From NCBI RefSeq assembly GCF_052113705.1, contig NZ_JBGQOG010000006.1, forward strand, positions 186,001 through 250,000: a DNA stretch of 64,000 bases, read 5' to 3'. Shown in pieces: positions 9,013 to 16,431 of this stretch (its first letter is position 1; each line of letters starts with the position of its first letter). This DNA is from JBGQOG01 sp052113705. GTDB lineage: Bacteria > Pseudomonadota > Alphaproteobacteria > Rhodobacterales > Rhodobacteraceae. A program made the translations under genes and the position numbers. Under the pieces are notes generated by a model. It made no database searches. It was not told the origin of the DNA and was given only the letters and a program-made list of their open reading frames with translations.

Positions 9013-9602
9013 GGTTCGCTCCTTGGGGGAAACGGCCCGGGGGCGGGCCAAGATCGGCAAAGCCTGTTACAAACCGACCCCGGCTTCAAGGCCCCGATCA
9101 TCGGCCGGGGGCGAAATTTTACCCGCTGGTCAATCCGGCAGGAGCCCCACCTCCCCGGCCAAGCCCATCGTTTCCCCCGAAAAATCGAAGCTCGCGGCCG
9201 AAGTGACGTAACGTCCCAAACGCCCGCCAGAAAAACATGCGGCGAAATTTTCAAAATGCCGAACGTGCTCGCAGATGCACAATATTGCGGCGATTGTTCC
9301 GGGAAATGGCGGGGTTTCAGGAACGATTTCCCATCGGCCTTGGCCGGGGAAACCTTGGGAATATTGGGTTTTTCGAGCCATTTCGGAAATTTCGACGATC
9401 CGGAATCCGAAGTTTTCCGCGCCCCCGCCAAAGCGGACCCAAAAGACCCCGGCACCGGCCTTTGACGGCGCCGCAGGGGTCCGGCCTCAAAATCCGTCTT
9501 GCGTGGCTCTGGGAAATCCCTAACACTTGGTCAAATTCCGGGCCAAAGGTCCGGGCCAAAAGCAATAAAAACACTGCAATAACAACCAACTGGGGGAATA
9601 TA
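9013..9602. promoter_or_regulatory. 590-bp divergent intergenic region with short repeats
   Basis: No convincing gene. It must hold the promoters of the M20 hydrolase (minus) and the peptide transporter (plus). Visible structure: an 11-bp palindrome GACGTAACGTC at 9205-9215, and a direct repeat CCGGGCCAAA at 9538-9547 and 9551-9560 (13-bp period), about 45 nt before the first ATPase gene. A GGGGGA ribosome site precedes 9603. Open frames here have atypical composition and no recognisable domain. Confidence 0.45.
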
Positions 9603-10652
9603 ATGCCAGATGGGGCAACACCCGTCCTGGCGGTCTCGGGATTGAAGTGCATCTTCAAAACCCGCGGCGGCGAGGTACATGCCGTCAACGACGTCAGCTT
9701 TGAGCTGCGTCCCGGCGAACTATTGGGCGTGGTGGGTGAATCCGGCTCGGGCAAATCAGTGACGATGATGTCGCTGATCGGCCTTTTGCCCTCGCCGCCA
9801 GCGGAAATGCGCGGCGGCCAGGTGATGTTTGACGGGCTTGATCTGCTGAAGGCCACACCGGCGCAATTGCGCGCGGTGCGCGGGCCCGGCGTCGGCTTTA
9901 TCTTTCAGGATCCGATGACCTCGCTGAACCCGGTGTTCACCATCGGCTTTCAGCTGATGGAGCCTTTGCGCAAGCATATGGGCCTGTCGAAGGCCGCCGC
10001 AAAAGTGCGGGCGCGGGAACTTCTGGAGCTGGTGGGCATCCCAGATGCCGCACGGCGTCTCGATGATTACCCGCACCAATTCTCGGGCGGGATGCGGCAG
10101 CGGGTGATGATCGCGATTGCGCTGGCCTGCGATCCGAAAGTGCTGATCGCCGATGAGCCGACCACCGCGCTCGACGTGACGATTCAGGCGCAGATCCTCG
10201 AACTGGTGCGCGACCTGCGGCAAAAGCTGGGGATGGCGATCATCTGGATCACCCATGATCTGGGCGTGATCGCCGGGATCGCCGACCGGGTGATGGTGAT
10301 GTACGGCGGCCAGATCGTGGAAAACGCCCCGGTGAAAGAGCTTTTCGCCCAGCCGCGCCACCCCTATACCCGCGCCTTGCTGGAGACCATCCCCTCGATC
10401 CGCGGCCCGCGCGAAGACAAGCTGAACGTCATCGAGGGCCAGCCGCTGATCCAGCGCGAAGAGCCTGCGGCCTGCGCCTTCCGCGCCCGCTGCCCGCTGG
10501 CTTTCGCGCATTGCAGCATCGAAAATCCGCCGCTCTTCGCCGAAGGCCCCGGCCATACCGCCGCCTGCTGGTGGGACTTCTCCACGAATGCGCCGCGCGC
10601 CGCGGCGCTGAAAACCACCCCCGCGCCGCGGGCAGGAGCCCTGAATGTCTGA
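9603..10652 (+). CDS. Peptide/oligopeptide ABC transporter ATP-binding protein (DppD/OppD type)
   Basis: 349-residue ATPase. Walker A GESGSGKS, Q-loop FIFQDPMTSLNPVF, signature FSGGMRQRV, Walker B VLIADEPTTALD and H-switch ITHD are all intact. The C-terminal oligopeptide-transporter extension has the expected cysteine group (CAFRARCPLAFAHC...CWW) that binds Fe-S in some relatives. First gene of a five-gene operon (two ATPases, binding protein, two permeases); its stop overlaps the next ATPase gene by 8 nt. The substrate is probably a di- or oligopeptide but cannot be fixed from the ATPase. Confidence 0.92.
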   Translation: MPDGATPVLAVSGLKCIFKTRGGEVHAVNDVSFELRPGELLGVVGESGSGKSVTMMSLIGLLPSPPAEMRGGQVMFDGLDLLKATPAQLRAVRGPGVGFIFQDPMTSLNPVFTIGFQLMEPLRKHMGLSKAAAKVRARELLELVGIPDAARRLDDYPHQFSGGMRQRVMIAIALACDPKVLIADEPTTALDVTIQAQILELVRDLRQKLGMAIIWITHDLGVIAGIADRVMVMYGGQIVENAPVKELFAQPRHPYTRALLETIPSIRGPREDKLNVIEGQPLIQREEPAACAFRARCPLAFAHCSIENPPLFAEGPGHTAACWWDFSTNAPRAAALKTTPAPRAGALNV

Positions 10653-11703
10653 GCGAATGTCTGAGCGAAATTCTGGGCGCAAACCCTTGGTTGAGGTGAA
10701 GAACCTCAAGATGTATTTCCCGATCACCGCCGGGATCTTCCGCACGAAAGTGGGGGATGTGAAGGCGGTGGATGATGTCTCTTTCGATATCTATGAGGGG
10801 GAAACCCTGGGTCTTGTGGGCGAATCCGGCTGCGGCAAATCCACCTGCGGCCGCGCGCTGATCCGGCTTTACGATCCGACCGCGGGCAGCATCAAGATCG
10901 GCGGCACCGATATTGCCAAGGCCAGCCCGGAAACCCTGCGCCAGATGCGCCCCGCCATGCAGATGGTTTTTCAGGACCCGCAGGCCAGCCTCAACCCAAG
11001 GATGACCGTCGCCGCCATCATCGGCGAACCATTGGATGAGCACACCAAACTGTCCAAGGCCGAGAAGCTGGCGCGGATCTATGAGCTGATGGATCAGGTC
11101 GGGCTGAACCGCGATTTTGCCAACCGCTATCCGCATGAATTTTCCGGCGGCCAGCGGCAGCGGATCGGCATTGCCCGCGCGCTGGCGCTCAATCCGAAAT
11201 TCATCGTCTGTGACGAGCCGATCGCGGCGCTCGACGTCTCGATCCAGGCGCAGGTGGTGAATCTTCTGGAGGAATTGCAGGACCGGCTGGGCCTCACCTA
11301 TCTGTTCATCAGCCACGATTTGTCGATGGTGCGCCATATCGCGGACCGGGTGGCGGTGATGTATCTGGGGCAGATCATCGAACTCGCCCCGCGCGATGAC
11401 CTCTATGCCGAGCCGCTGCACCCCTATAGCCAGGCGCTGCTCTCGGCGGTCTGCGAACCCGATCCGGAGCTGGAGGCCAACCGCCGCCGCGTCATTCTGA
11501 CCGGCGATGTCCCCTCGCCTTCCAATCCGCCCAAGGGCTGCAATTTCTGCACCCGTTGTCCGAAAGTCATGCCACATTGCCATGAGATCGAACCGCGACT
11601 CGTGGAAGTGGCCCCGGGGCGGCAGGTGGCCTGCCACCTGTTTCCCGCCCCCGATACAAAAAGCAGAACCACCGATCCCACGGTGGCAGGGCTGAGCCCA
11701 TAA
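10645..11703 (+). CDS. Peptide/oligopeptide ABC transporter ATP-binding protein (DppF/OppF type)
   Basis: 352-residue partner ATPase with Walker A GESGCGKST, signature FSGGQRQRI, Walker B FIVCDEPIAALD and H-switch ISHD, plus the oligo_HPY extension with cysteines (CNFCTRCPKVMPHC). The start region contains an exact 12-bp tandem duplication giving MSERMSER; either ATG (10645 or 10657) could serve, and the stop of the upstream gene lies inside the first copy. The LVEVKNLKMYF start of the ABC fold comes after an unusual serine/arginine-rich lead. It pairs with the preceding ATPase as a heterodimer. Confidence 0.92.
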   Translation: MSERMSERNSGRKPLVEVKNLKMYFPITAGIFRTKVGDVKAVDDVSFDIYEGETLGLVGESGCGKSTCGRALIRLYDPTAGSIKIGGTDIAKASPETLRQMRPAMQMVFQDPQASLNPRMTVAAIIGEPLDEHTKLSKAEKLARIYELMDQVGLNRDFANRYPHEFSGGQRQRIGIARALALNPKFIVCDEPIAALDVSIQAQVVNLLEELQDRLGLTYLFISHDLSMVRHIADRVAVMYLGQIIELAPRDDLYAEPLHPYSQALLSAVCEPDPELEANRRRVILTGDVPSPSNPPKGCNFCTRCPKVMPHCHEIEPRLVEVAPGRQVACHLFPAPDTKSRTTDPTVAGLSP

Positions 11704-11794
11704 CTGAGCGCAGTGTAACCTCAGGCAAACCCCTTCGGCACAATCAACATTTCCCAAGGATTTCCAAAGGGAAAGTCCAACAAGGAGAAGACCC

Positions 11795-13498
11795 ATGAAA
11801 CTGAAAACCGCCCTTTTGGGTGCAGCGGCGGCCCTCGCCTTTGCCCCCGCCGCCTTTGCCGAACGCGGCACGGATGGCGAAGTGAAAATCATCTACAGCC
11901 AGGCTGTATCGACGATGAACGCCTATCTCTCGGGCGGCACCAAGGACATTGAAGTGGGCAGCCTCGTGCTGGAACCGCTGGCGGGCTTCAACGAAAAAGG
12001 CGAAGTGATCCCGCGTCTGGTCACCGAAGTGCCGAGCATCGAGAACGGCGGCATCTCGGAAGACCGCACCTCGATCACCTGGAAACTGATCCCCGGGCTG
12101 AAATGGTCCGATGGCACCCCGGTCACCGCAGAAGATGCGGTGTTTACCGCAGGTTACTGCATGGACCCGGCCGGTGGCTGCGCGCAGCTCGCGCATTATG
12201 AAGGCGTGGAAAAGGTCGAAGCGGTGGACGAAACCACCATCAAGATCACCTTCAAGGAACCGAAGCCGAACCCGTTCCTGGCCCTTGTCGGCGCGCAATC
12301 GCCGCTGCTGCAAAAGGCACAGTTTGAGAACTGCACCGGCGCTGCGGCGTCCTCCTGCACCGAGCAGAACTTCAAGCCGATCGGCACCGGCCCGTTCCGC
12401 GTGACCGAATTCCGCACCAATGACGTGGTGCTGCTCGAGGCCAACCCGAACTACCGCGACCCGGCGAAACCGGCCTTTGCGACTGCGATGGTCAAAGGCG
12501 GCGGCGATGCCACCTCGGCGGCGCGTTCGGTCATGGAAACCGGCGAGTTTGACTATGCCTGGAACACCCAGCTGTCGCCGGAAGTGCAGGCGACGATGGT
12601 TGAGGGCGGCAAGGGCGTCTTTGTCAGCTCCTTCGGCACGCTGGTGGAACGCATCGAGATGAACCTGACCGATCCTTCGCCGGATCTGCCGGAAGGCGAG
12701 CGTTCGACCGCCAAGCACCCGCATCCGATCCTGTCGGACATCCGCGTGCGCACCGCCTTGTCCAAGGCCATCGACCGCGAAACGCTGGTGGAAATCGGCT
12801 ATGGCGAGGCCGGTCGCCCGACCTGTAACCTCGTGCCCGCGCCGGAACTTTATGCCTCCGACAACAAGGACTGCATCCCGCAGGACGTTGAAGGCGCCAA
12901 GGCCCTGCTGGACGAAGCCGGCTGGACCGACAGCGACGGCGACGGCATCCGCGACAAAGACGGCAAGAAACTCAGCCTCTTGTTCCAGACCTCGGTCAAT
13001 GCCGTGCGTCAGGACTTCCAGTCGATCATCAAGCAATACTGGAACGACATCGGCGTCGAGGTTGAGCTGAAATCCATCGACGGTTCGGTCTATTTTGGCG
13101 GCGATGCGGGCTCGCCCGACACGTTCCAGAAGTTCTATGCCGACGTGGAAATGTACGCCAACAACTTCGACGGCACCGATCCGGAGGCCTATCTGGCCGC
13201 CTATACCTGCGACAAGGCACCGCGTCCGGAAAACCAATGGCAGGGCGAGAACATCAACCGCTTCTGCGATCCGGCCTATGACGCGATGGTCGCGGAACTG
13301 GGCGCCACCGGCGATATCGAGAAACGCGCCGCTCTGGCCAAGAAAATGAACGATGCCGTCACCAAGGACAGCATGGTCATCGTGCCGCTGGTCGACCGTG
13401 GTCGTCTCTCGGCGCATTCCAACACCCTGGGCGGCGTTGTGCTGAACACCTGGGATTCGGAAATCTGGAATGCCTCGGACTGGTACCGGATCAAGTGA
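11795..13498 (+). CDS. Periplasmic peptide-binding protein of the ABC transporter (SBP family 5)
   Basis: 567 residues with a clear Sec signal peptide ending in APAAFA just before ERGTDGEV. The family-5 hallmarks are present: LIPGLKWSDGTPVTAEDAVFT, the GTGPFRV motif, and KALLDEAGWTDSDGDGIRDKDGK-like text with a calcium-loop-like acidic insertion near residue 375. A strong AAGGAG ribosome site lies 9 nt before the ATG. It lies between the two ATPase genes and the permease genes, and a hairpin just downstream would let it be made in excess over the permeases. Ligand class (peptides or opine-like compounds) is inferred. Confidence 0.92.
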   Translation: MKLKTALLGAAAALAFAPAAFAERGTDGEVKIIYSQAVSTMNAYLSGGTKDIEVGSLVLEPLAGFNEKGEVIPRLVTEVPSIENGGISEDRTSITWKLIPGLKWSDGTPVTAEDAVFTAGYCMDPAGGCAQLAHYEGVEKVEAVDETTIKITFKEPKPNPFLALVGAQSPLLQKAQFENCTGAAASSCTEQNFKPIGTGPFRVTEFRTNDVVLLEANPNYRDPAKPAFATAMVKGGGDATSAARSVMETGEFDYAWNTQLSPEVQATMVEGGKGVFVSSFGTLVERIEMNLTDPSPDLPEGERSTAKHPHPILSDIRVRTALSKAIDRETLVEIGYGEAGRPTCNLVPAPELYASDNKDCIPQDVEGAKALLDEAGWTDSDGDGIRDKDGKKLSLLFQTSVNAVRQDFQSIIKQYWNDIGVEVELKSIDGSVYFGGDAGSPDTFQKFYADVEMYANNFDGTDPEAYLAAYTCDKAPRPENQWQGENINRFCDPAYDAMVAELGATGDIEKRAALAKKMNDAVTKDSMVIVPLVDRGRLSAHSNTLGGVVLNTWDSEIWNASDWYRIK

Positions 13499-13514
13499 TC
13501 TGACCTGACCTTGT

Positions 13515-13540
13515 CCCCTCCGGCATCCCTGCCGGGGGGG
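13515..13540 (+). terminator. Intercistronic hairpin between binding protein and permease genes
   Basis: CCCCTCCGGC (13515-13524) pairs with GCCGGGGGGG (13531-13540), ten pairs including one T-G wobble, around a 6-nt loop. There is no T-run. Its place 16 nt after the binding-protein stop suggests partial termination or 3'-end protection, a common way to lower permease levels relative to the binding protein. Confidence 0.6.
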
Positions 13541-13578
13541 ATATACCCCGAAGGCCCTGCCAAAGATCCGAGGCGCCG

Positions 13579-14586
13579 ATGCTCACCTTTACCCTCCGAC
13601 GATTGCTGACCGCGATACCGGCCCTGCTGGTCATCAGTCTTGTCATCTTCCTTCTGCTCGAAGCCGCCCCCGGCGACCCGCTGGGCGAGCTGCCGCTGAC
13701 GATTCCCGCGGAAGTGAAAGAGAAAATGCGCGCGGCCCTTGGCCTCGACAGCGCATGGTACGTTCGCTACTTCCTGTGGCTCAAACAGTTTTTCTGGGTC
13801 GAACCCCTGCATTTGTTCGACCATTACGCCGGCACGCATTTCGGCGATGGCATGCAACGGGTGATCTCGTTCCAGTCGCGGCAACCGGTTATGGACATCA
13901 TCGCCGAGCGGATGCCGCAGACGCTGCTCGTGGTCGGGCTCTCCTATCTGCTGGGCGTGCTGATCGCGCTGCCGATCGGCATCATCTCGGCCTATAAGCA
14001 ATACAGCTGGTTCGACCAGATCGGCACCTTTGTCAGCATGATCGGCTTTTCGGTGCCGACCTTCTTCACCGGCGTGGTGATGATCATCCTCTTCGCGGTC
14101 AAGCTGCAGTGGTTCCCCTCGGTCTATGACACCACGCTGAAGGTCACCGACTGGTCGAGTTTCTGGATGCAGATCCGGCAGATGGTGATGCCGGTCACCG
14201 TGCTCGCCCTTTACAACGCCAGCCAGATCAGCCGCTTCATGCGCGCCTCGATGCTCGACAACCTCGGCCAGGATTATGTGCGCACCGCGCGGGCCAAGGG
14301 CATGGGCGAAAAGGTGGTGGTGCTGCGCCATGTGCTGCGCAATTCGATGATCCCGGTGGTCACCGTCATCGCGCTCGGCGTGCCGACGATTTTTGGCGGC
14401 GCGATCATCACCGAGCAGGTGTTCAAGGTGAATGGCCTCGGCCAGCAGCTGATCACCTCGATCCATTCCAACGATCTGCCGATGGTGATGACGCTGACCT
14501 TCATCTTTGCCATCCTGATCGTTGTCTTCAACCTGATTGCCGATCTGCTCTACGGCATTCTCGACCCGAGGATCCGCTATGACTGA
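13579..14586 (+). CDS. Peptide ABC transporter permease (DppB type)
   Basis: 335-residue inner-membrane permease with about six membrane segments. The N-terminal region MLTFTLRRLLTAIPALLVISLVIF is typical of DppB/OppB, followed by the periplasmic loop and the cytoplasmic EAA loop (DYVRTARAKGMGEKVVVLRHVLRNSM). Its last 8 nt overlap the next permease gene. It forms the transport channel with the DppC-type partner. Confidence 0.93.
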   Translation: MLTFTLRRLLTAIPALLVISLVIFLLLEAAPGDPLGELPLTIPAEVKEKMRAALGLDSAWYVRYFLWLKQFFWVEPLHLFDHYAGTHFGDGMQRVISFQSRQPVMDIIAERMPQTLLVVGLSYLLGVLIALPIGIISAYKQYSWFDQIGTFVSMIGFSVPTFFTGVVMIILFAVKLQWFPSVYDTTLKVTDWSSFWMQIRQMVMPVTVLALYNASQISRFMRASMLDNLGQDYVRTARAKGMGEKVVVLRHVLRNSMIPVVTVIALGVPTIFGGAIITEQVFKVNGLGQQLITSIHSNDLPMVMTLTFIFAILIVVFNLIADLLYGILDPRIRYD

Positions 14587-15487
14587 GGTCACCGCCGTGA
14601 AAATCCGCCCGCCGCGCAGCCAGTGGTGGGATGTCTGGGACCAGTTCAAGACGCATAAGGGTGCGCTGGTCGGCCTTGCGGTCTTTGTCACCATTCTGGT
14701 GCTGATCTTTCTGGGGCCGCTGGTCTGGAAGATTGACGCGACCTTTGTTGACCTCAAGATGCGCAACAAGGGCTTTTCGATGGCGCATCCTTTGGGCACC
14801 GATCAGCTGGGCCGCGACATGCTGGCGCGGCTGATGGTGGGGGGCCGGGTCAGTCTCGCCGTTGGCATCACCGCGATGGCGCTGGCGATTGTTCTTGGCA
14901 CCTTTGTCGGCGTTCTGGCGGGCTATTTCAGACGGTTGGAGAACCTGCTGATGCGGCTGACCGACCTCTTTCTGGCGCTGCCGCTCCTGCCCCTGCTCCT
15001 CTTGATGGTCACCCTCTTCCGCGAGCCTTTGTCCAAGGCATTTGGCCCGGAGACCGGGATTTTCCTGCTGATCGTCACCGCCATCGGCGCGACCAGCTGG
15101 ATGCAGACCGCACGCATCGTGCGCGGTGAGGTGCTGGCGGTGAAAGAGCGCGAGTTCGTGCTGGCCGCCCGCTCCATCGGGACGCCCTCGCGGCGGATGA
15201 TCACCCGGCATATCCTGCCCAATGTGATGAGCCCGATCATGGTCTCGGCCACTTTGGGCATCGCCTCGGCGATCATCACCGAAAGTGCGCTCTCCTTCCT
15301 CGGCCTCGGCTTTCCGCCGGATTTCCCGACCTGGGGACGGCTCTTGTTTGATGCGGTGGACCAGATCCGCCTGTTCCCCAGCCGGGTGATCATGCCGGGT
15401 GTCGCGATCTCGCTGGTGGTGCTGAGCGTGAATTACATCGGTGACGGGCTGCGCGACGCGCTCGACCCCCGCATTCGCGGCCGCTGA
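14579..15487 (+). CDS. Peptide ABC transporter permease (DppC type)
   Basis: 302-residue permease. After a short cytoplasmic N-terminus with the OppC_N segment (WWDVWDQFKTHKGALVGL) come the transmembrane region and an EAA loop (EREFVLAARSIGTPSRRMITRHILPNVM). The start at 14579 overlaps the DppB-type stop by 8 nt, so the two permeases are translationally coupled. Last gene of the operon; an intrinsic terminator follows 22 nt after the stop. Confidence 0.93.
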   Translation: MTEVTAVKIRPPRSQWWDVWDQFKTHKGALVGLAVFVTILVLIFLGPLVWKIDATFVDLKMRNKGFSMAHPLGTDQLGRDMLARLMVGGRVSLAVGITAMALAIVLGTFVGVLAGYFRRLENLLMRLTDLFLALPLLPLLLLMVTLFREPLSKAFGPETGIFLLIVTAIGATSWMQTARIVRGEVLAVKEREFVLAARSIGTPSRRMITRHILPNVMSPIMVSATLGIASAIITESALSFLGLGFPPDFPTWGRLLFDAVDQIRLFPSRVIMPGVAISLVVLSVNYIGDGLRDALDPRIRGR

Positions 15488-15508
15488 TCCCCTGCCCCTC
15501 GAACGTCA

Positions 15509-15536
15509 CCCCCGGCTCAGATGCGCCGGGGGTTTT
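15509..15536 (+). terminator. Rho-independent terminator of the peptide transporter operon
   Basis: CCCCCGGC (15509-15516) and GCCGGGGG (15525-15532) form a perfect 8-bp GC stem with an 8-nt loop followed directly by TTTT. Confidence 0.85.
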
Positions 15537-15623
15537 GCGTTCCGCGCCCGATGACGCATGCCCCGCCGCTTCGCCCCAGCCACATCAACCGAGTCCCATC
15601 GGGGCCGTGGCCAGTTGATGCGC

Positions 15624-15775
15624 AAAAAGAACCCCGCTCCTTCAGACAAGACCCGGGAGAGGTGGCTCTGTCGGAAGCGGGGTTCGAACTTTATCAAAAT
15701 GGTCTGCATGTTCATTCTGCGCCGCAGCATTGTCCCGGTCAACGACAGCGGGGCAATGCTCAGGCACCACCGCAT
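15624..15775 (-). ncRNA. Candidate structured small RNA on the minus strand
   Basis: Two strong hairpins follow each other. Reading on the minus strand, hairpin A pairs 15759-15749 with 15737-15727 (11 bp with one wobble). Hairpin B pairs 15685-15676 with 15638-15629 (10 perfect bp, GAACCCCGCT/AGCGGGGTTC), extended inward by several more pairs, and is followed immediately by five T residues (15628-15624). The second hairpin thus looks like an intrinsic terminator. It lies between convergent operons, about 310 nt beyond glcG, which already has its own hairpin. An 89-codon open frame across the same bases has no recognisable domain. A small RNA is an inference; a read-through terminator is the alternative. 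Confidence 0.35.
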
Positions 15776-15944
15776 GAAATCCGCCCATCGCCCATATCCC
15801 GACCTCTCAAAAGTGGTATTTGCCGGGTTTTATCGCGAAATGATGGTTCCGCGCGGCGACTCACCCAGAAAATCCCGCGCGCGGGCGGGGTTTGAGCGCG
15901 GCGGACGGGCGCTGTGCAGCTGCAGAAGAACCCGATCACCGGCG

Positions 15945-15983
15945 CGTGCCATCCCCCCGGATCCGGGAAGCCGGGATGGCGCG
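15945..15983 (-). terminator. Hairpin downstream of glcG
   Basis: GCCATCCC (15948-15955) and GGGATGGC (15973-15980) pair perfectly, enclosing a self-complementary CCCGGATCCGGG (15956-15967). It begins about 14 nt after the glcG stop on the minus strand. No T-run, so either a factor-assisted terminator or a 3'-end stabiliser. Confidence 0.5.
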
Positions 15984-15996
15984 CCCCGAAAACGCC

Positions 15997-16422
15997 TCAG
16001 CCGAGCGTGGCCAGAAAGGCGTCGATCCCCGCCTGCGCCACCGCCTGATCCTGCGCGGGCGTGCCGGAGGAGACGCCGATCCCCCCCACCACCGCGCCCG
16101 CAACCAGCACCGGCAGGCCGCCGCCCACCACCATCAGCCGCCCGCCAATCGCCGAGGCGATGCCATAGGCCGGGGCACCGGGCTGGCTGGCCGCGCCATA
16201 TTCATGCGTCGCCTTTTTCGCCGCCGAGGCGGTGTAGCTCTTGTCGATGGCAATGGTGATCGAGGTCACCTTGCCGCCATCCATCCGCTCAAAGGCGATC
16301 AGATTGCCGCCCTCATCGGTGATGGCGATGCACATCGGCACGCCGATCTCCGCGGCTTTCGTCCGGGCGCCTGCCAGAAGCACCCCGGCATCGGCAAGAT
16401 CAAGTCTTTGTACTGTCAGCAT
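15997..16422 (-). CDS. glcG: GlcG/HbpS family protein (DUF336)
   Basis: 141-residue small protein of the GlcG/HbpS (haem-degrading/cobalamin-adenosyltransferase-like fold) family, shown by VPMCIAITDEGGNLIAFERMDG near the N-terminus and the glycine-rich C-terminal stretch GGRLMVVGGGLPVL...GGIGVSSGTP. In many proteobacteria glcG sits with glcB in the glycolate/glyoxylate locus, as here, 9 nt after malate synthase G. Its exact role is unknown in the family. Start at the ATG (16422) is favoured: GAGGA lies 7 nt upstream, whereas a TTG two codons earlier is too close to that site. Confidence 0.8.
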   Translation of the reverse strand: MLTVQRLDLADAGVLLAGARTKAAEIGVPMCIAITDEGGNLIAFERMDGGKVTSITIAIDKSYTASAAKKATHEYGAASQPGAPAYGIASAIGGRLMVVGGGLPVLVAGAVVGGIGVSSGTPAQDQAVAQAGIDAFLATLG

Positions 16423-16431
16423 TTTCAATCC

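Noticed and set aside
9060..9600. Open frames on both strands in the M20/peptide-transporter gap
   Set aside because: No domains, no ribosome sites, and biased composition; the region is better explained as divergent regulatory DNA.
15676..15692. GGTTCGAAC resembling a tRNA T-loop
   Set aside because: No matching T-stem, anticodon arm or acceptor stem can be built around it; the sequence belongs to the hairpin at 15629-15685.
15506..15775. Minus-strand 89-codon frame that might be a small protein or transposase remnant
   Set aside because: No match to any transposase motif I know; the same bases form two stable hairpins with a terminator-like T-run, and the frame runs into the plus-strand terminator.
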